Below are positions 1-6,782 of a DNA stretch of 16,770 bases, in pieces. Below the pieces are notes generated by a model, which was not told the origin of the DNA, searched no databases, and saw only the letters and a program-made list of their open reading frames with translations. Position 1 is the first letter of the stretch. Each line of letters begins with the position of its first letter. The translations under genes and the position numbers were made by a program. The stretch is from an uncultured Acetatifactor sp. (GTDB lineage: Bacteria > Bacillota > Clostridia > Lachnospirales > Lachnospiraceae): assembly GCA_934394515.1 (NCBI GenBank), contig CAKRRU010000054.1:1-16770 (forward strand), written 5' to 3'.

Positions 1-1037
1 GAATTGATGAGCGAGTATTGGAGGAAGTGGTAACCGATTATATCTCCATCGGAGATTATGTTCTCACCGGCGGAGAACTGGCAGCAATGGTCGTGGTGGA
101 CGCTGTGGCGCGACTGGTACCCGGAGTGCTTAATAACGACGAATCCGCCGAGACAGAGAGCTTTCATAACGATCTGCTGGAATATCCCCAGTATTCCCGC
201 CCGGAGGAATGGCATGGCAAAAAAGTACCGGAAGTGCTTTTGTCAGGGAATCATAAAAAGATCAATATCTGGCGTCTGGAACAGTCTGAGAGACGTACCG
301 AAGAACGACGTCCGGATCTCTATGCAAAATATCAGGAAAAGCAGAGGGTCATTAAAAAATTATCTTCTCAAAAGAGAATTTTTATTCATATGATGGAGAC
401 ACTGTCCAGAGGCTGCGGAGAAGTGCTTTATGCGGAAGGTAAAAATGTGTTGATCTATCTGCCGGAGATCGGCAATGCTATGCTGAATGCGGAGGATGAG
501 GAGCATTTGGAGGAAATACTGCCGCTGATCCCTAAAGACGTGTCGGAGCATAGTATCGTGACTGTGACGGATCGGTGGAATGATCGTGTCAGTGAAGCAA
601 TGGGATATCACGGTAGTATGCAGTGTTCCCAGGCCTGTTATACCAGAGGAGAACCGCTTCCGGTAAGACACAAGGATATCAGACAGCTGACCGGGGCAGA
701 GATCCCTTATGTGGCGGAGCATTATCATCTCGGAGATGATGAATATGTCAGAGAGCGGATCGGCGCAGGAGCCGTGTTCGGGATCTACGTAGAAGGAAAA
801 CTCTGTGGATTTATCGGCAGTCACGATGACGGCAGCATGGGTATGCTGTTCGTTGAGGATGCATATCGCAGGCAGGGACTGGCAGCGTCTCTGGAGGGAT
901 ATCTGATCAACAGGCAGAGAGAGCAGGGCTTTGTTCCTTATGCACATATTGTTGCCGGAAATGATGCCTCTGTGAAATTGCAGGAAAGATTGGGACTGAA
1001 CCTGTCGGAACCGGTGATCTGGTGGCTGTACAGATAA
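1..1037 (+). CDS. trmD: tRNA (guanine37-N1)-methyltransferase TrmD, 3' part, fused in frame to a GNAT acetyltransferase domain (5' partial)
   Basis: The reading frame is open from base 3 (Ile-Asp-Glu-Arg-Val, part of the TrmD YEGIDERV motif), so the gene starts upstream of the window. Bases 3 to about 350 encode the end of the TrmD knot and its C-terminal domain: [11 protein letters not shown], the Arg before PGVL (E. coli Arg154 equivalent), LLSGNH and EERRPDLY. TrmD methylates N1 of G37 in tRNAs using SAM and prevents +1 frameshifting. Where TrmD normally ends, the frame continues without a stop for about 220 residues. This part begins near base 360 ([10 protein letters not shown]) and ends in a GNAT fold: a motif A acetyl-CoA loop RRQGLA at 867-884 and a motif B-like [13 protein letters not shown]. 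Internal ATGs at 390/393 lack a good ribosome binding site, so a fusion is the simplest reading. The usual catalytic Asp169 is Glu here (159-161). TrmD identity is certain; the acetyltransferase substrate is unknown. Confidence 0.93.
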   Translation, partial: IDERVLEEVVTDYISIGDYVLTGGELAAMVVVDAVARLVPGVLNNDESAETESFHNDLLEYPQYSRPEEWHGKKVPEVLLSGNHKKINIWRLEQSERRTEERRPDLYAKYQEKQRVIKKLSSQKRIFIHMMETLSRGCGEVLYAEGKNVLIYLPEIGNAMLNAEDEEHLEEILPLIPKDVSEHSIVTVTDRWNDRVSEAMGYHGSMQCSQACYTRGEPLPVRHKDIRQLTGAEIPYVAEHYHLGDDEYVRERIGAGAVFGIYVEGKLCGFIGSHDDGSMGMLFVEDAYRRQGLAASLEGYLINRQREQGFVPYAHIVAGNDASVKLQERLGLNLSEPVIWWLYR

Positions 1038-1044
1038 AAAAAGC

Positions 1045-1073
1045 TTGCTTTTTATGCGGGCTTATGATAGAAT
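1045..1073 (+). promoter_or_regulatory. Candidate sigma-A promoter of rplS
   Basis: A -35-like TTGCTT (1045-1050) and a -10-like TAGAAT (1068-1073) are separated by exactly 17 bases, and TGA directly before the -10 gives an extended -10. It lies just after the trmD-GNAT stop and predicts a transcript start near 1080. Read by eye only. Confidence 0.6.
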
Positions 1074-1079
1074 TTGAAT

Positions 1080-1152
1080 GTTGTGAAAACGAGATGGTCC
1101 TCTGTTACCGATAAGGGTATTAAGAACATCCATTTTATGAAGGAGGCTCATT
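1080..1152 (+). promoter_or_regulatory. rplS 5' leader, possible ribosomal-protein leader
   Basis: About 70 untranslated bases lie between the predicted start and the rplS ATG. Firmicutes rplS genes are known to carry an L19 leader thought to be autoregulatory. Here CCTCT (1099-1103) can pair with the GGAGG of the Shine-Dalgarno (1142-1146), with one G-U pair, and TACC/GGTA can form a small local hairpin near 1106-1119. I could not match it to the published L19 leader consensus, so this is a suggestion only. Confidence 0.3.
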
Positions 1153-1500
1153 ATGAGTAACATTATCAAAGAGATCGAAGCAGAACAGTTAAAAGCAACC
1201 GTTGATCAGTTTGAAGTCGGCGATACCGTTAAGGTATACGGCAAGATCAAAGAGGGTAACCGTGAGAGAATCCAGGTATTCGAAGGTGTTGTACTGAAGA
1301 GACAGGGCGGCAGCAACAGAGAGACTTTCACTGTTAGAAAGACTTCCAACGGTATCGGCGTAGAGAAGACTTGGCCTTTACATTCTCCCAACGTAGAGAA
1401 GATCGAAGTTGTAAGAAAAGGTAAAGTAAGACGTGCTAAGCTGAATTACTTAAGAGATCGTGTTGGTAAGAAGGCAAAGGTTAAGGAATTAGTTAAATAA
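1153..1500 (+). CDS. rplS: 50S ribosomal protein L19
   Basis: This 115-residue protein is full-length bacterial L19, found at the 30S-50S interface near the A-site. Family hallmarks are the N-terminal [14 protein letters not shown], the [15 protein letters not shown] core, [18 protein letters not shown] and the basic C-terminal [19 protein letters not shown]. The start is fixed by a strong AAGGAGG at 1140-1146, six bases before ATG. It follows trmD, as in Bacillus, but has its own promoter and a strong terminator right after it, so it can be expressed at ribosomal-protein level independently of its neighbours. Codons look highly expressed (many AAG/AGA, GTT/GTA). Certain identification. Confidence 0.98.
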   Translation: MSNIIKEIEAEQLKATVDQFEVGDTVKVYGKIKEGNRERIQVFEGVVLKRQGGSNRETFTVRKTSNGIGVEKTWPLHSPNVEKIEVVRKGKVRRAKLNYLRDRVGKKAKVKELVK

Positions 1501-1517
1501 TTACATTGACCGGAGAG

Positions 1518-1550
1518 GGCAGCTGTTTCGGACAGCTGCCTTTTATATTT
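1518..1550 (+). terminator. Intrinsic terminator of rplS
   Basis: A 9-bp perfect stem, GGCAGCTGT (1518-1526) with ACAGCTGCC (1532-1540), a five-base TTCGG loop and a TTTTATATTTATTT tract directly after it. It separates rplS from the lepB-rbgA operon. Confidence 0.92.
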
Positions 1551-1552
1551 AT

Positions 1553-1581
1553 TTGAAAAAGGAATACGGATATGGTACACT
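1553..1581 (+). promoter_or_regulatory. Sigma-A promoter of the lepB-rbgA operon
   Basis: TTGAAA (1553-1558), a 17-base spacer and TACACT (1576-1581), with TGG just upstream giving an extended -10. It lies between the rplS terminator and the TTG start of the first signal peptidase gene, with a predicted start near 1588. It is the only convincing promoter seen ahead of the genes that run to 11094. Confidence 0.75.
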
Positions 1582-1618
1582 GTGACTTGTAGAATACTAT
1601 GTGAGATAGGACAGAACA

Positions 1619-2194
1619 TTGAGAAATAAGGGACTAAATTTTTATAAAAAAAAGAAAAAGATCAGTCATGAACTGCTCAAAGAAATTTTCAACTGGATTT
1701 TCGGAATTGCACTGTCAGTGTTCCTGGCTGCGGTAGCAGTCGTTTTTCTGGGAAAGTCCACCAGCGTCGTGGGCATGTCCATGGAGCCGACCCTGGAGAA
1801 CGGACAGCAGATATTTATTGACCGTTTTCTGTATATCTTATCTTCTCCCAAAGCCGGGGATGTTGTAGCGTTTCTGCCCAACGGCAATGAGAATTCTCAT
1901 TATTATGTCAAACGTGTTGTGGCAGTGCCGGGAGATAAGGTGAGAATCGCGGACGGAACGTTGTACGTAAACGGACAGGAGAGCAAGTGGGTAACGGAGA
2001 AAATTCTGGATGCGGGTATCGCGGAAAATGAATTGGTGCTTGGCAACAAGGAATATTTCTGCATCGGAGATAATCCCAACAACAGTGAGGACAGCAGATC
2101 TGCCAATATCGGACCGGTGGAGGAATCGGACATGATCGGAAAGGCCTGGTTTCATCTGAAATCCGGCAGTGACGGTATCGGATTTATAAAATAA
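1619..2194 (+). CDS. lepB: Signal peptidase I, first copy
   Basis: A 191-residue type I signal peptidase, a membrane serine/lysine protease that removes signal peptides from proteins exported by Sec or Tat. A basic cytoplasmic start (FYKKKKK) is followed by one membrane segment (about residues 24-44). The catalytic domain shows the Ser box GMSMEPTL with nucleophile Ser54, the Lys box YYVKRVVAVPGD with general base Lys98, and GDNPNNSEDSR (150-160). It starts at TTG: an in-frame stop lies at 1607-1609 and the next Met is inside the active site. A modest AGGA lies eight bases upstream. It is first in a long operon with a second copy downstream (3063). The C-terminus (KSGSDGIGFIK) differs from the second copy. 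Function is sure; division of labour between the copies is not known. Confidence 0.95.
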   Translation: MRNKGLNFYKKKKKISHELLKEIFNWIFGIALSVFLAAVAVVFLGKSTSVVGMSMEPTLENGQQIFIDRFLYILSSPKAGDVVAFLPNGNENSHYYVKRVVAVPGDKVRIADGTLYVNGQESKWVTEKILDAGIAENELVLGNKEYFCIGDNPNNSEDSRSANIGPVEESDMIGKAWFHLKSGSDGIGFIK

Positions 2195-2219
2195 GAGAGA
2201 CATTGGAGAGAGAATACGT

Positions 2220-3059
2220 ATGAATTATCAGTGGTATCCCGGTCATATGACCAAAGCAAGGCGTATGATGCAGGAAAATATAAAACTTATAGATCTCGTC
2301 ATCGAACTGGTAGATGCAAGAATCCCCATCAGCAGCAGGAATCCGGATATTGATGAGTTGGGAAAGGGAAAAGCGCGTATTATTCTGCTGAATAAATCAG
2401 ACCTGGCAGATTCCGTGTGGAATAAAAAGTGGGTAGAATATTTTTCCGAAAAAGGTATGGGCGTATTGGAGATCAATGCCAGGACGGGAATGGGAATTAA
2501 GTCCATTCAGGGTCTGGTACAAGAGGTATGTAAAGAAAAAATAGAACGTGACCGGAAGAGAGGAATTGTAAACCGACCGGTGAGAGCTATGGTGGTTGGT
2601 ATTCCGAATGTGGGAAAATCGACATTTATCAATTCTTTTGCAGGTAAGGCATGTGCAAAAACAGGGAATAAACCGGGTGTCACCAAGGGAAAACAGTGGA
2701 TCCGGCTGAACAAAGGATTAGAACTGCTGGATACACCGGGTATCCTGTGGCCTAAATTTGAAGACCAGCAGGTAGGCATGCGTCTGGCATTTATCGGATC
2801 CATGAATGATGAAATACTGATACCGGATGAACTGGCATGCGACCTCATAAAAACGTTAAAAGAGTTATATCCCGGGGCTTTACGGGAGAGATACGGGGCA
2901 GATCCCGCCGGAGAGCCTGTAGAAATACTGGAAGCCGTGGCGGAGAGCCGTAAATGTTACACAAAGGGCGAACAGAAGGACCTCGTAAAAGCCGCAGGGA
3001 TTCTGATCGACGACTTCCGGAGCGGCAAACTGGGACGAATGACACTGGAGAGGATATAA
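2220..3059 (+). CDS. rbgA: Ribosome biogenesis GTPase RbgA (YlqF)
   Basis: This 279-residue protein is a circularly permuted GTPase that promotes late 50S subunit maturation. The permuted order is visible: NKSD (G4, 58-61) comes before GIPNVGKST (G1/P-loop, 127-135), the Thr155 switch region (KPGVTKG) and DTPG (G3, 171-174). The start MNYQWYPGHMTKARR is typical of the family, including the His after PG. The C-terminal region (about 200-279) is the RNA-binding helical domain. GGAGAGAG at 2205-2212 lies seven bases before ATG. It is cotranscribed with signal peptidases on both sides and lies a few genes from rplS, as in Bacillus. Length is normal for the family. Confidence 0.96.
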   Translation: MNYQWYPGHMTKARRMMQENIKLIDLVIELVDARIPISSRNPDIDELGKGKARIILLNKSDLADSVWNKKWVEYFSEKGMGVLEINARTGMGIKSIQGLVQEVCKEKIERDRKRGIVNRPVRAMVVGIPNVGKSTFINSFAGKACAKTGNKPGVTKGKQWIRLNKGLELLDTPGILWPKFEDQQVGMRLAFIGSMNDEILIPDELACDLIKTLKELYPGALRERYGADPAGEPVEILEAVAESRKCYTKGEQKDLVKAAGILIDDFRSGKLGRMTLERI

Positions 3060-3062
3060 GTT

Positions 3063-3608
3063 ATGAACAGAGTGATGAGAGAATTGCTTAGCACAGCCAT
3101 CTACCTGCTTTGCGTATTGGGTGCGGTCTGGTTTGTAATCACCTTTGTGGGACAGCGTACGGAAGTAGAAGGTGCTTCTATGGAAAATACCCTGCATAAT
3201 GGAGATAATCTTATTGTAGATAAGCTGAGTTACCGTTTTCATGATCCTGAGAGATTTGACATCATTGTATTCCCGTTTCAATATCAGGACAATACTTATT
3301 ACATTAAGCGAATTATCGGACTACCGGGGGAAACGATACAGATCAAAGAAGATGGCAGTATCTATATTAACGGTGAGAAGTTTACGGAATCCTACGGAAG
3401 AGAAGTCATTCAGCCGGAGAACATTGGCAGAGCGGAGCAGCCCATTGAATTAGGGGAAGACGAATATTTTGTAATGGGAGATAACAGGAACAATTCCAGT
3501 GACAGTCGGACGGATGTAGTGGGAAATATCAAGAGGGAAGATATCATAGGAAAGGCATGGCTGAGAATCTGGCCGCTTTCCGACTTTGGAGTATTAAAAC
3601 ATCAATAA
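3063..3608 (+). CDS. lepB: Signal peptidase I, second copy
   Basis: A 181-residue type I signal peptidase with one N-terminal membrane segment (about 8-29), the Ser box EGASMENTL (nucleophile Ser39), the Lys box YYIKRIIGLPGE (Lys82) and GDNRNNSSDSR (139-149). It ends in a normal IGKAWLRIWPLSDFG. The start lies three bases after the rbgA stop, with GGAGAGG at 3047-3053 inside the end of rbgA, which suggests translational coupling. It is clearly diverged from the first copy (1619-2194): different N-terminus, a different segment between the Lys box and the C-terminal box, and no poly-Lys start. It is therefore not a recent duplicate. All catalytic residues are present. Confidence 0.95.
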   Translation: MNRVMRELLSTAIYLLCVLGAVWFVITFVGQRTEVEGASMENTLHNGDNLIVDKLSYRFHDPERFDIIVFPFQYQDNTYYIKRIIGLPGETIQIKEDGSIYINGEKFTESYGREVIQPENIGRAEQPIELGEDEYFVMGDNRNNSSDSRTDVVGNIKREDIIGKAWLRIWPLSDFGVLKHQ

Positions 3609-3634
3609 CCGTAAAGAGCAATGGGGATAGACAA

Positions 3635-4396
3635 ATGGAAAATGCAGCAAAAATCAAAGAAATATTACAGGCAGCTTCAATAGACAGGCTGCCTGAATTT
3701 ATAACCGAATATGAAGCGGATCCAAGAAGCAGCGTGCAAAAGCTGGTAGCATCTGCCCGTAAAAAGCTGGAAGCACTGGAAAAGGAATACAGGCGGATCG
3801 AAAATCTGAAAAAATACGAAAAAGAATACGGACAATATAATTATATCTGTGGGATCGATGAGGTCGGAAGAGGACCGCTTGCCGGTCCGGTCGTAGCCGG
3901 AGCGGTGATTTTACCGAAGGATTGTAATATTTTATACATTAATGATTCGAAACAATTGTCCGAAAAAAAGAGAGAAGAACTGTATGAAGTGATCACGAAA
4001 GAAGCGGTGGCATGGGCTGTGGGATATGCTTCACCGGAACGGATCGATGAAATTAATATTCTGCAGGCAACCTATGAGGCAATGCGCGAAGCAATCGGAC
4101 AGCTTTCGCCGGCACCGGATCTGCTGCTGAATGATGCTGTGACTATTCCGCAGGTAGATATCAGACAGGTCCCCATTATTAAGGGAGATGCAAAGAGTAT
4201 CTCTATCGGTGCGGCAAGTATTGTAGCGAAGGTAACCAGAGACCGGCTGATGGAACAGTATGCGGATGTGTTCCCGGAGTATGACTTCGCTTCCAATAAA
4301 GGATATGGCAGTGCAGCACACATTGCGGCATTGAAGAAATACGGCTCCACTCCCATACACAGACGCAGTTTTATTAAAAATTTTGTGCAACTATAA
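3635..4396 (+). CDS. rnhB: Ribonuclease HII
   Basis: RNase HII cuts RNA in RNA:DNA hybrids and starts removal of single ribonucleotides from DNA. The 253-residue protein carries the type 2 signature YICGIDEVGRGPLAGPVVAGA with Asp75 and Glu76, a third acidic residue in LLLNDAV (Asp167) and a fourth in SIVAKVTRD (Asp203), plus NKGYGSAAHIAAL and the C-terminal HRRSF. The first 70 residues are a helical extension like that of Bacillus RnhB. I chose ATG 3635, with GGGGA about seven bases upstream. A longer frame from 3557 would overlap lepB-2 and add 26 residues unlike the family. It sits in the conserved rbgA-rnhB-ylqG-ylqH order. Confidence 0.95.
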   Translation: MENAAKIKEILQAASIDRLPEFITEYEADPRSSVQKLVASARKKLEALEKEYRRIENLKKYEKEYGQYNYICGIDEVGRGPLAGPVVAGAVILPKDCNILYINDSKQLSEKKREELYEVITKEAVAWAVGYASPERIDEINILQATYEAMREAIGQLSPAPDLLLNDAVTIPQVDIRQVPIIKGDAKSISIGAASIVAKVTRDRLMEQYADVFPEYDFASNKGYGSAAHIAALKKYGSTPIHRRSFIKNFVQL

Positions 4397-4425
4397 ATTG
4401 AAAAATGCCGGGAGAGGCAGACAGA

Positions 4426-6039
4426 ATGCGACTGACAGAATGGTTTTCACAGGAAAAAATAGCAGATAGCGGAAAAACACAGACACAGGCAGCAAATAAC
4501 AGAACTGCGGAGCAGGTGAGCAGACAGATTCGTACACTTACTCCCGGGCAGACACTGCAGGGAGAGGTAGTATCCAGAGAAGGAAGCAATGCACAGATCC
4601 GCTTGCTGCAGGATATTCTCATTGATGCGAAAGTGGATGCCGATATTCGTCTGGAACTGGGACAGAATATTACCTTTCAGGTAAAAACAAATGGCCAGGT
4701 ATTGAACTTAAGTCCGCTTTTTACCAACATGGCAACGGAAGGAACCGTACTGAAGGCTCTGGACATGGCATCCCTTCCCGCAAATGAAAAAACCATAACT
4801 ATGACAAAGCAGCTGATGGATGCCGGTCTTCCCATTGATAAAGGGGCCTTACAGCAGATATGGCATGAAAGCAATGCTTTTTCACAGGCCGAAATAGTGG
4901 ATCTGGTAAGTCTTCACCGGCTGGGACTGCCGGTGACGGAGGAGAATATTACACAGGCGGCTTCTTACCGGAACCTGACGCATCAGCTGACGGCCGGCAT
5001 GGAAGATGCGGTTGCTTCGATCAATAAAGCTTTGCGGGAGATGACCGAGACCGGTGACGTGGAGCAGGCAGCAAAGCTCTATAGCGAGATCCTGGATCTG
5101 GTTTCATCGGAAACAGAGCAGATATCCGTAGAAATGCCAAAACTACAGCCGGTACCGGAACAGGCAGGACGGGAGATACCACAGGTACAGCAGCCGGAGA
5201 AAGATACCGCACAGGCACCGCAACAACCGGAGCAAGGTACCGTACAGACATCACTTCAACCGGATATAACGGATATAATAGAAACATTGCCGGAAGAGAA
5301 AAACGGAACATTAGAGCCGACGGAAACCACACAACTGCAGACGCTGCAGAGATTGTTAAAGCAGGCGCTGGACAATAAAGATATTCCGCAACTGCATGCA
5401 ATATTAAAAAATCCTAAAATAGCGGAACTTCCCGGAAAATTGTTGCTGGATCAATGGAGTATCCGGCCGGAAGATGTGGATGCTCCGGAGAAGGTGGAAC
5501 AGCTGTATCAGAAGCTGGGCAGACAGTTAAAGGGTCTGGCGGCGGCTCTGGAAGAAAATGGACAGAGCAGCTGGGATGCCTATCAGACGACTGTAAATTT
5601 GAGCCGGAATGTTGATTTCCTGCAACAGATCAATCAGACCTATGCTTATATCCAGTTGCCACTGCATTTGAAGCAGGGGGAGCACAAAACAGGAGAACTG
5701 TTTGTATATACGAATAAGAGAAATCTGGCCGGAAAAGACGGAAAGGTCAGTGCCCTATTGCATCTGGATATGGAACATCTGGGGCCGCTGGATGTGTATG
5801 TGTCACTTCAGGATACTAAAGTAAGTACAAAATTTTATGTGCAGAATGATGAAATACTGGATTATCTGGAGCAGAATATGGATGCACTGACAGACCGGCT
5901 GAAAAAACGGGGCTATGATTGTAAATGTGAGACCGGTCTGCGAACCGGAAGGCAGCAGACAGCGCAGGCAATGGCGCCTCTTCTGAAAACGGAAGGCAGT
6001 GTACCGGTAGCACAGTACGCTTTCGATGTGAGAACATAA
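4426..6039 (+). CDS. FliK-like (YlqG-type) protein with a hook-length-control C-terminal domain
   Basis: A 537-residue protein in three parts. The first is an N-terminal beta-rich segment after LTPGQTLQGEVV (about 35-100), followed by a helical region to about 235. The second is a low-complexity Pro/Gln/Glu-rich linker (about 235-300). The third is a C-terminal region (about 400-498, from TYAYIQLPLHLKQG through LHLDMEHLGPLDVYVSLQ to the following helix) that matches the Flg_hook/FliK_C fold: strands plus a helix that touch FlhB in flagella. It has no signal peptide or membrane segment. I chose ATG 4426 because GGGAGAGG (4410-4417) lies eight bases upstream; ATG 4405 would add seven residues and has no site. 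In Bacillus the equivalent position holds ylqG. The role is unknown; pairing with the FlhB-like gene next door suggests they bind each other. Confidence 0.8.
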   Translation: MRLTEWFSQEKIADSGKTQTQAANNRTAEQVSRQIRTLTPGQTLQGEVVSREGSNAQIRLLQDILIDAKVDADIRLELGQNITFQVKTNGQVLNLSPLFTNMATEGTVLKALDMASLPANEKTITMTKQLMDAGLPIDKGALQQIWHESNAFSQAEIVDLVSLHRLGLPVTEENITQAASYRNLTHQLTAGMEDAVASINKALREMTETGDVEQAAKLYSEILDLVSSETEQISVEMPKLQPVPEQAGREIPQVQQPEKDTAQAPQQPEQGTVQTSLQPDITDIIETLPEEKNGTLEPTETTQLQTLQRLLKQALDNKDIPQLHAILKNPKIAELPGKLLLDQWSIRPEDVDAPEKVEQLYQKLGRQLKGLAAALEENGQSSWDAYQTTVNLSRNVDFLQQINQTYAYIQLPLHLKQGEHKTGELFVYTNKRNLAGKDGKVSALLHLDMEHLGPLDVYVSLQDTKVSTKFYVQNDEILDYLEQNMDALTDRLKKRGYDCKCETGLRTGRQQTAQAMAPLLKTEGSVPVAQYAFDVRT

Positions 6040-6058
6040 TGCTTCCCATGAGAGGAGC

Positions 6059-6078
6059 CCGGGGAAATCAAAGCCCGG
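6059..6078 (+). other. Small GC hairpin between the FliK-like and FlhB-like genes
   Basis: CCGGG (6059-6063) and CCCGG (6074-6078) enclose a ten-base A-rich loop in the 63-base gap, the widest internal gap of the operon. No T tract follows, so it is not an intrinsic terminator. It might be an mRNA processing or stability element, or chance. Confidence 0.3.
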
Positions 6079-6102
6079 AGAAAGCGGACATGAGGGAACA
6101 GT

Positions 6103-6411
6103 ATGGACGATGAGAAAAAGAAGATAAAACAGGCAATTGCCCTTGAGTACGATCCGTCGGACGAAGCGCCCAGAGTCGTAGCCAGCGGTAAAGGGATCCT
6201 GGCGGAAAAGATCATAGAAAAAGCACAGGAGAGCAGTGTGCCAATCCATCGTGATGATAAACTGGCGGATACACTTTCCAGACTGGATATCGGGGAAATG
6301 ATCCCACCGGAGCTGTATGAGGTGGTAGCGGAGATCCTGGTATTTGTGGATGCCGTAGATCATCGTATGGTGAAAGAAAGTGTGGCAGACGGGGGAAAAC
6401 GTAAAGGGTGA
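6103..6411 (+). CDS. ylqH: FlhB C-terminal-domain-like (YlqH/FlhX-type) protein
   Basis: This 102-residue protein is almost only the cytoplasmic C-terminal subdomain of the FlhB/YscU export switch: IALEYDPSDEAPRVVASGKG, LAEKIIEKAQESSVPI, DDKLADTLSRLDIGEMIPPE and LYEVVAEILVFV follow FlhB in order. The four membrane helices of FlhB are absent. The Asn-Pro-Thr-His self-cleavage site that would precede AIALEYD is also absent (here KKKIKQ). It thus resembles the FlhB piece that remains after self-cleavage. An in-frame stop at 6091 and GAGGGA at 6092-6097 fix ATG 6103. Its stop overlaps the yraN start by four bases. Bacillus has ylqH at this place, and Helicobacter has the related FlhX. Domain call sure, function unknown. 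Confidence 0.88.
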   Translation: MDDEKKKIKQAIALEYDPSDEAPRVVASGKGILAEKIIEKAQESSVPIHRDDKLADTLSRLDIGEMIPPELYEVVAEILVFVDAVDHRMVKESVADGGKRKG

Positions 6412-6776
6412 ATACCAGACAGACGGGAAGTACCTATGAACAGATAGCAGCGGAATATCTGGAAAAACAGGGAATGAAAATATTAGAGAGAAACTTCCGC
6501 AGGGGAAGAAACGGAGAAATCGACATTATTGGCAAAGACGGAAAATATCTAGTGTTTGTCGAAGTGAAATATCGTTCCGGAACAGAAAAGGGCAGCGCCG
6601 TGGAGGCAGTGACGCCGGCAAAGCAGAAGATGATCTGCAGTGTGGCGGATTATTACCGGTATCTGCATCAATATGATGACAATACATGGGTGCGCTATGA
6701 TGTGATAGCGATTCAGGAAGAAGAGATAACCTGGATCTCCAATGCATTCCCGCATCATTATCGTGGAAGGAGATAA
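6408..6776 (+). CDS. yraN: YraN family (UPF0102) endonuclease-fold protein
   Basis: A 122-residue UPF0102 protein. It shows the start GxxYEQIAAEYLEKQGMKILERNFR and the PD-(D/E)XK nuclease-like core GEIDIIGKDGKYLVFVEVKYR, with Glu37, Asp39, Glu52 and Lys54 as likely metal and catalytic residues, then AVTPAKQKMI and VRYDVIAI. Family members resemble Holliday-junction resolvases, but the physiological role is not established. The GTG start lies at the GTGA overlap with the upstream gene; GGGGGAA about ten bases ahead is the likely ribosome binding site. Placement next to rnhB-type genes is common in bacteria. Confidence 0.9.
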   Translation: MNTRQTGSTYEQIAAEYLEKQGMKILERNFRRGRNGEIDIIGKDGKYLVFVEVKYRSGTEKGSAVEAVTPAKQKMICSVADYYRYLHQYDDNTWVRYDVIAIQEEEITWISNAFPHHYRGRR

Positions 6777-6782
6777 CGGGCA

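Noticed and set aside
360..947. 195-codon minus-strand frame over trmD-GNAT
   Set aside because: The + strand shows clear TrmD and GNAT motifs there; the minus frame has no ribosome binding site and no recognisable domain.
1038..1056. AAAAAG-CTTG-CTTTTT as a terminator of trmD
   Set aside because: The stem is six pairs, almost all A-T, and its T run overlaps the -35 and spacer of the rplS promoter; too weak to call, although it could reduce readthrough slightly.
3557..3634. N-terminal extension of RNase HII
   Set aside because: It overlaps lepB-2 in another frame, has no family match and lacks a ribosome binding site; ATG 3635 has one.
6048..6113. A 21-codon small frame in the gap before the FlhB-like gene
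   Set aside because: It overlaps the FlhB-like start, has no good ribosome binding site of its own and shows no recognisable feature.
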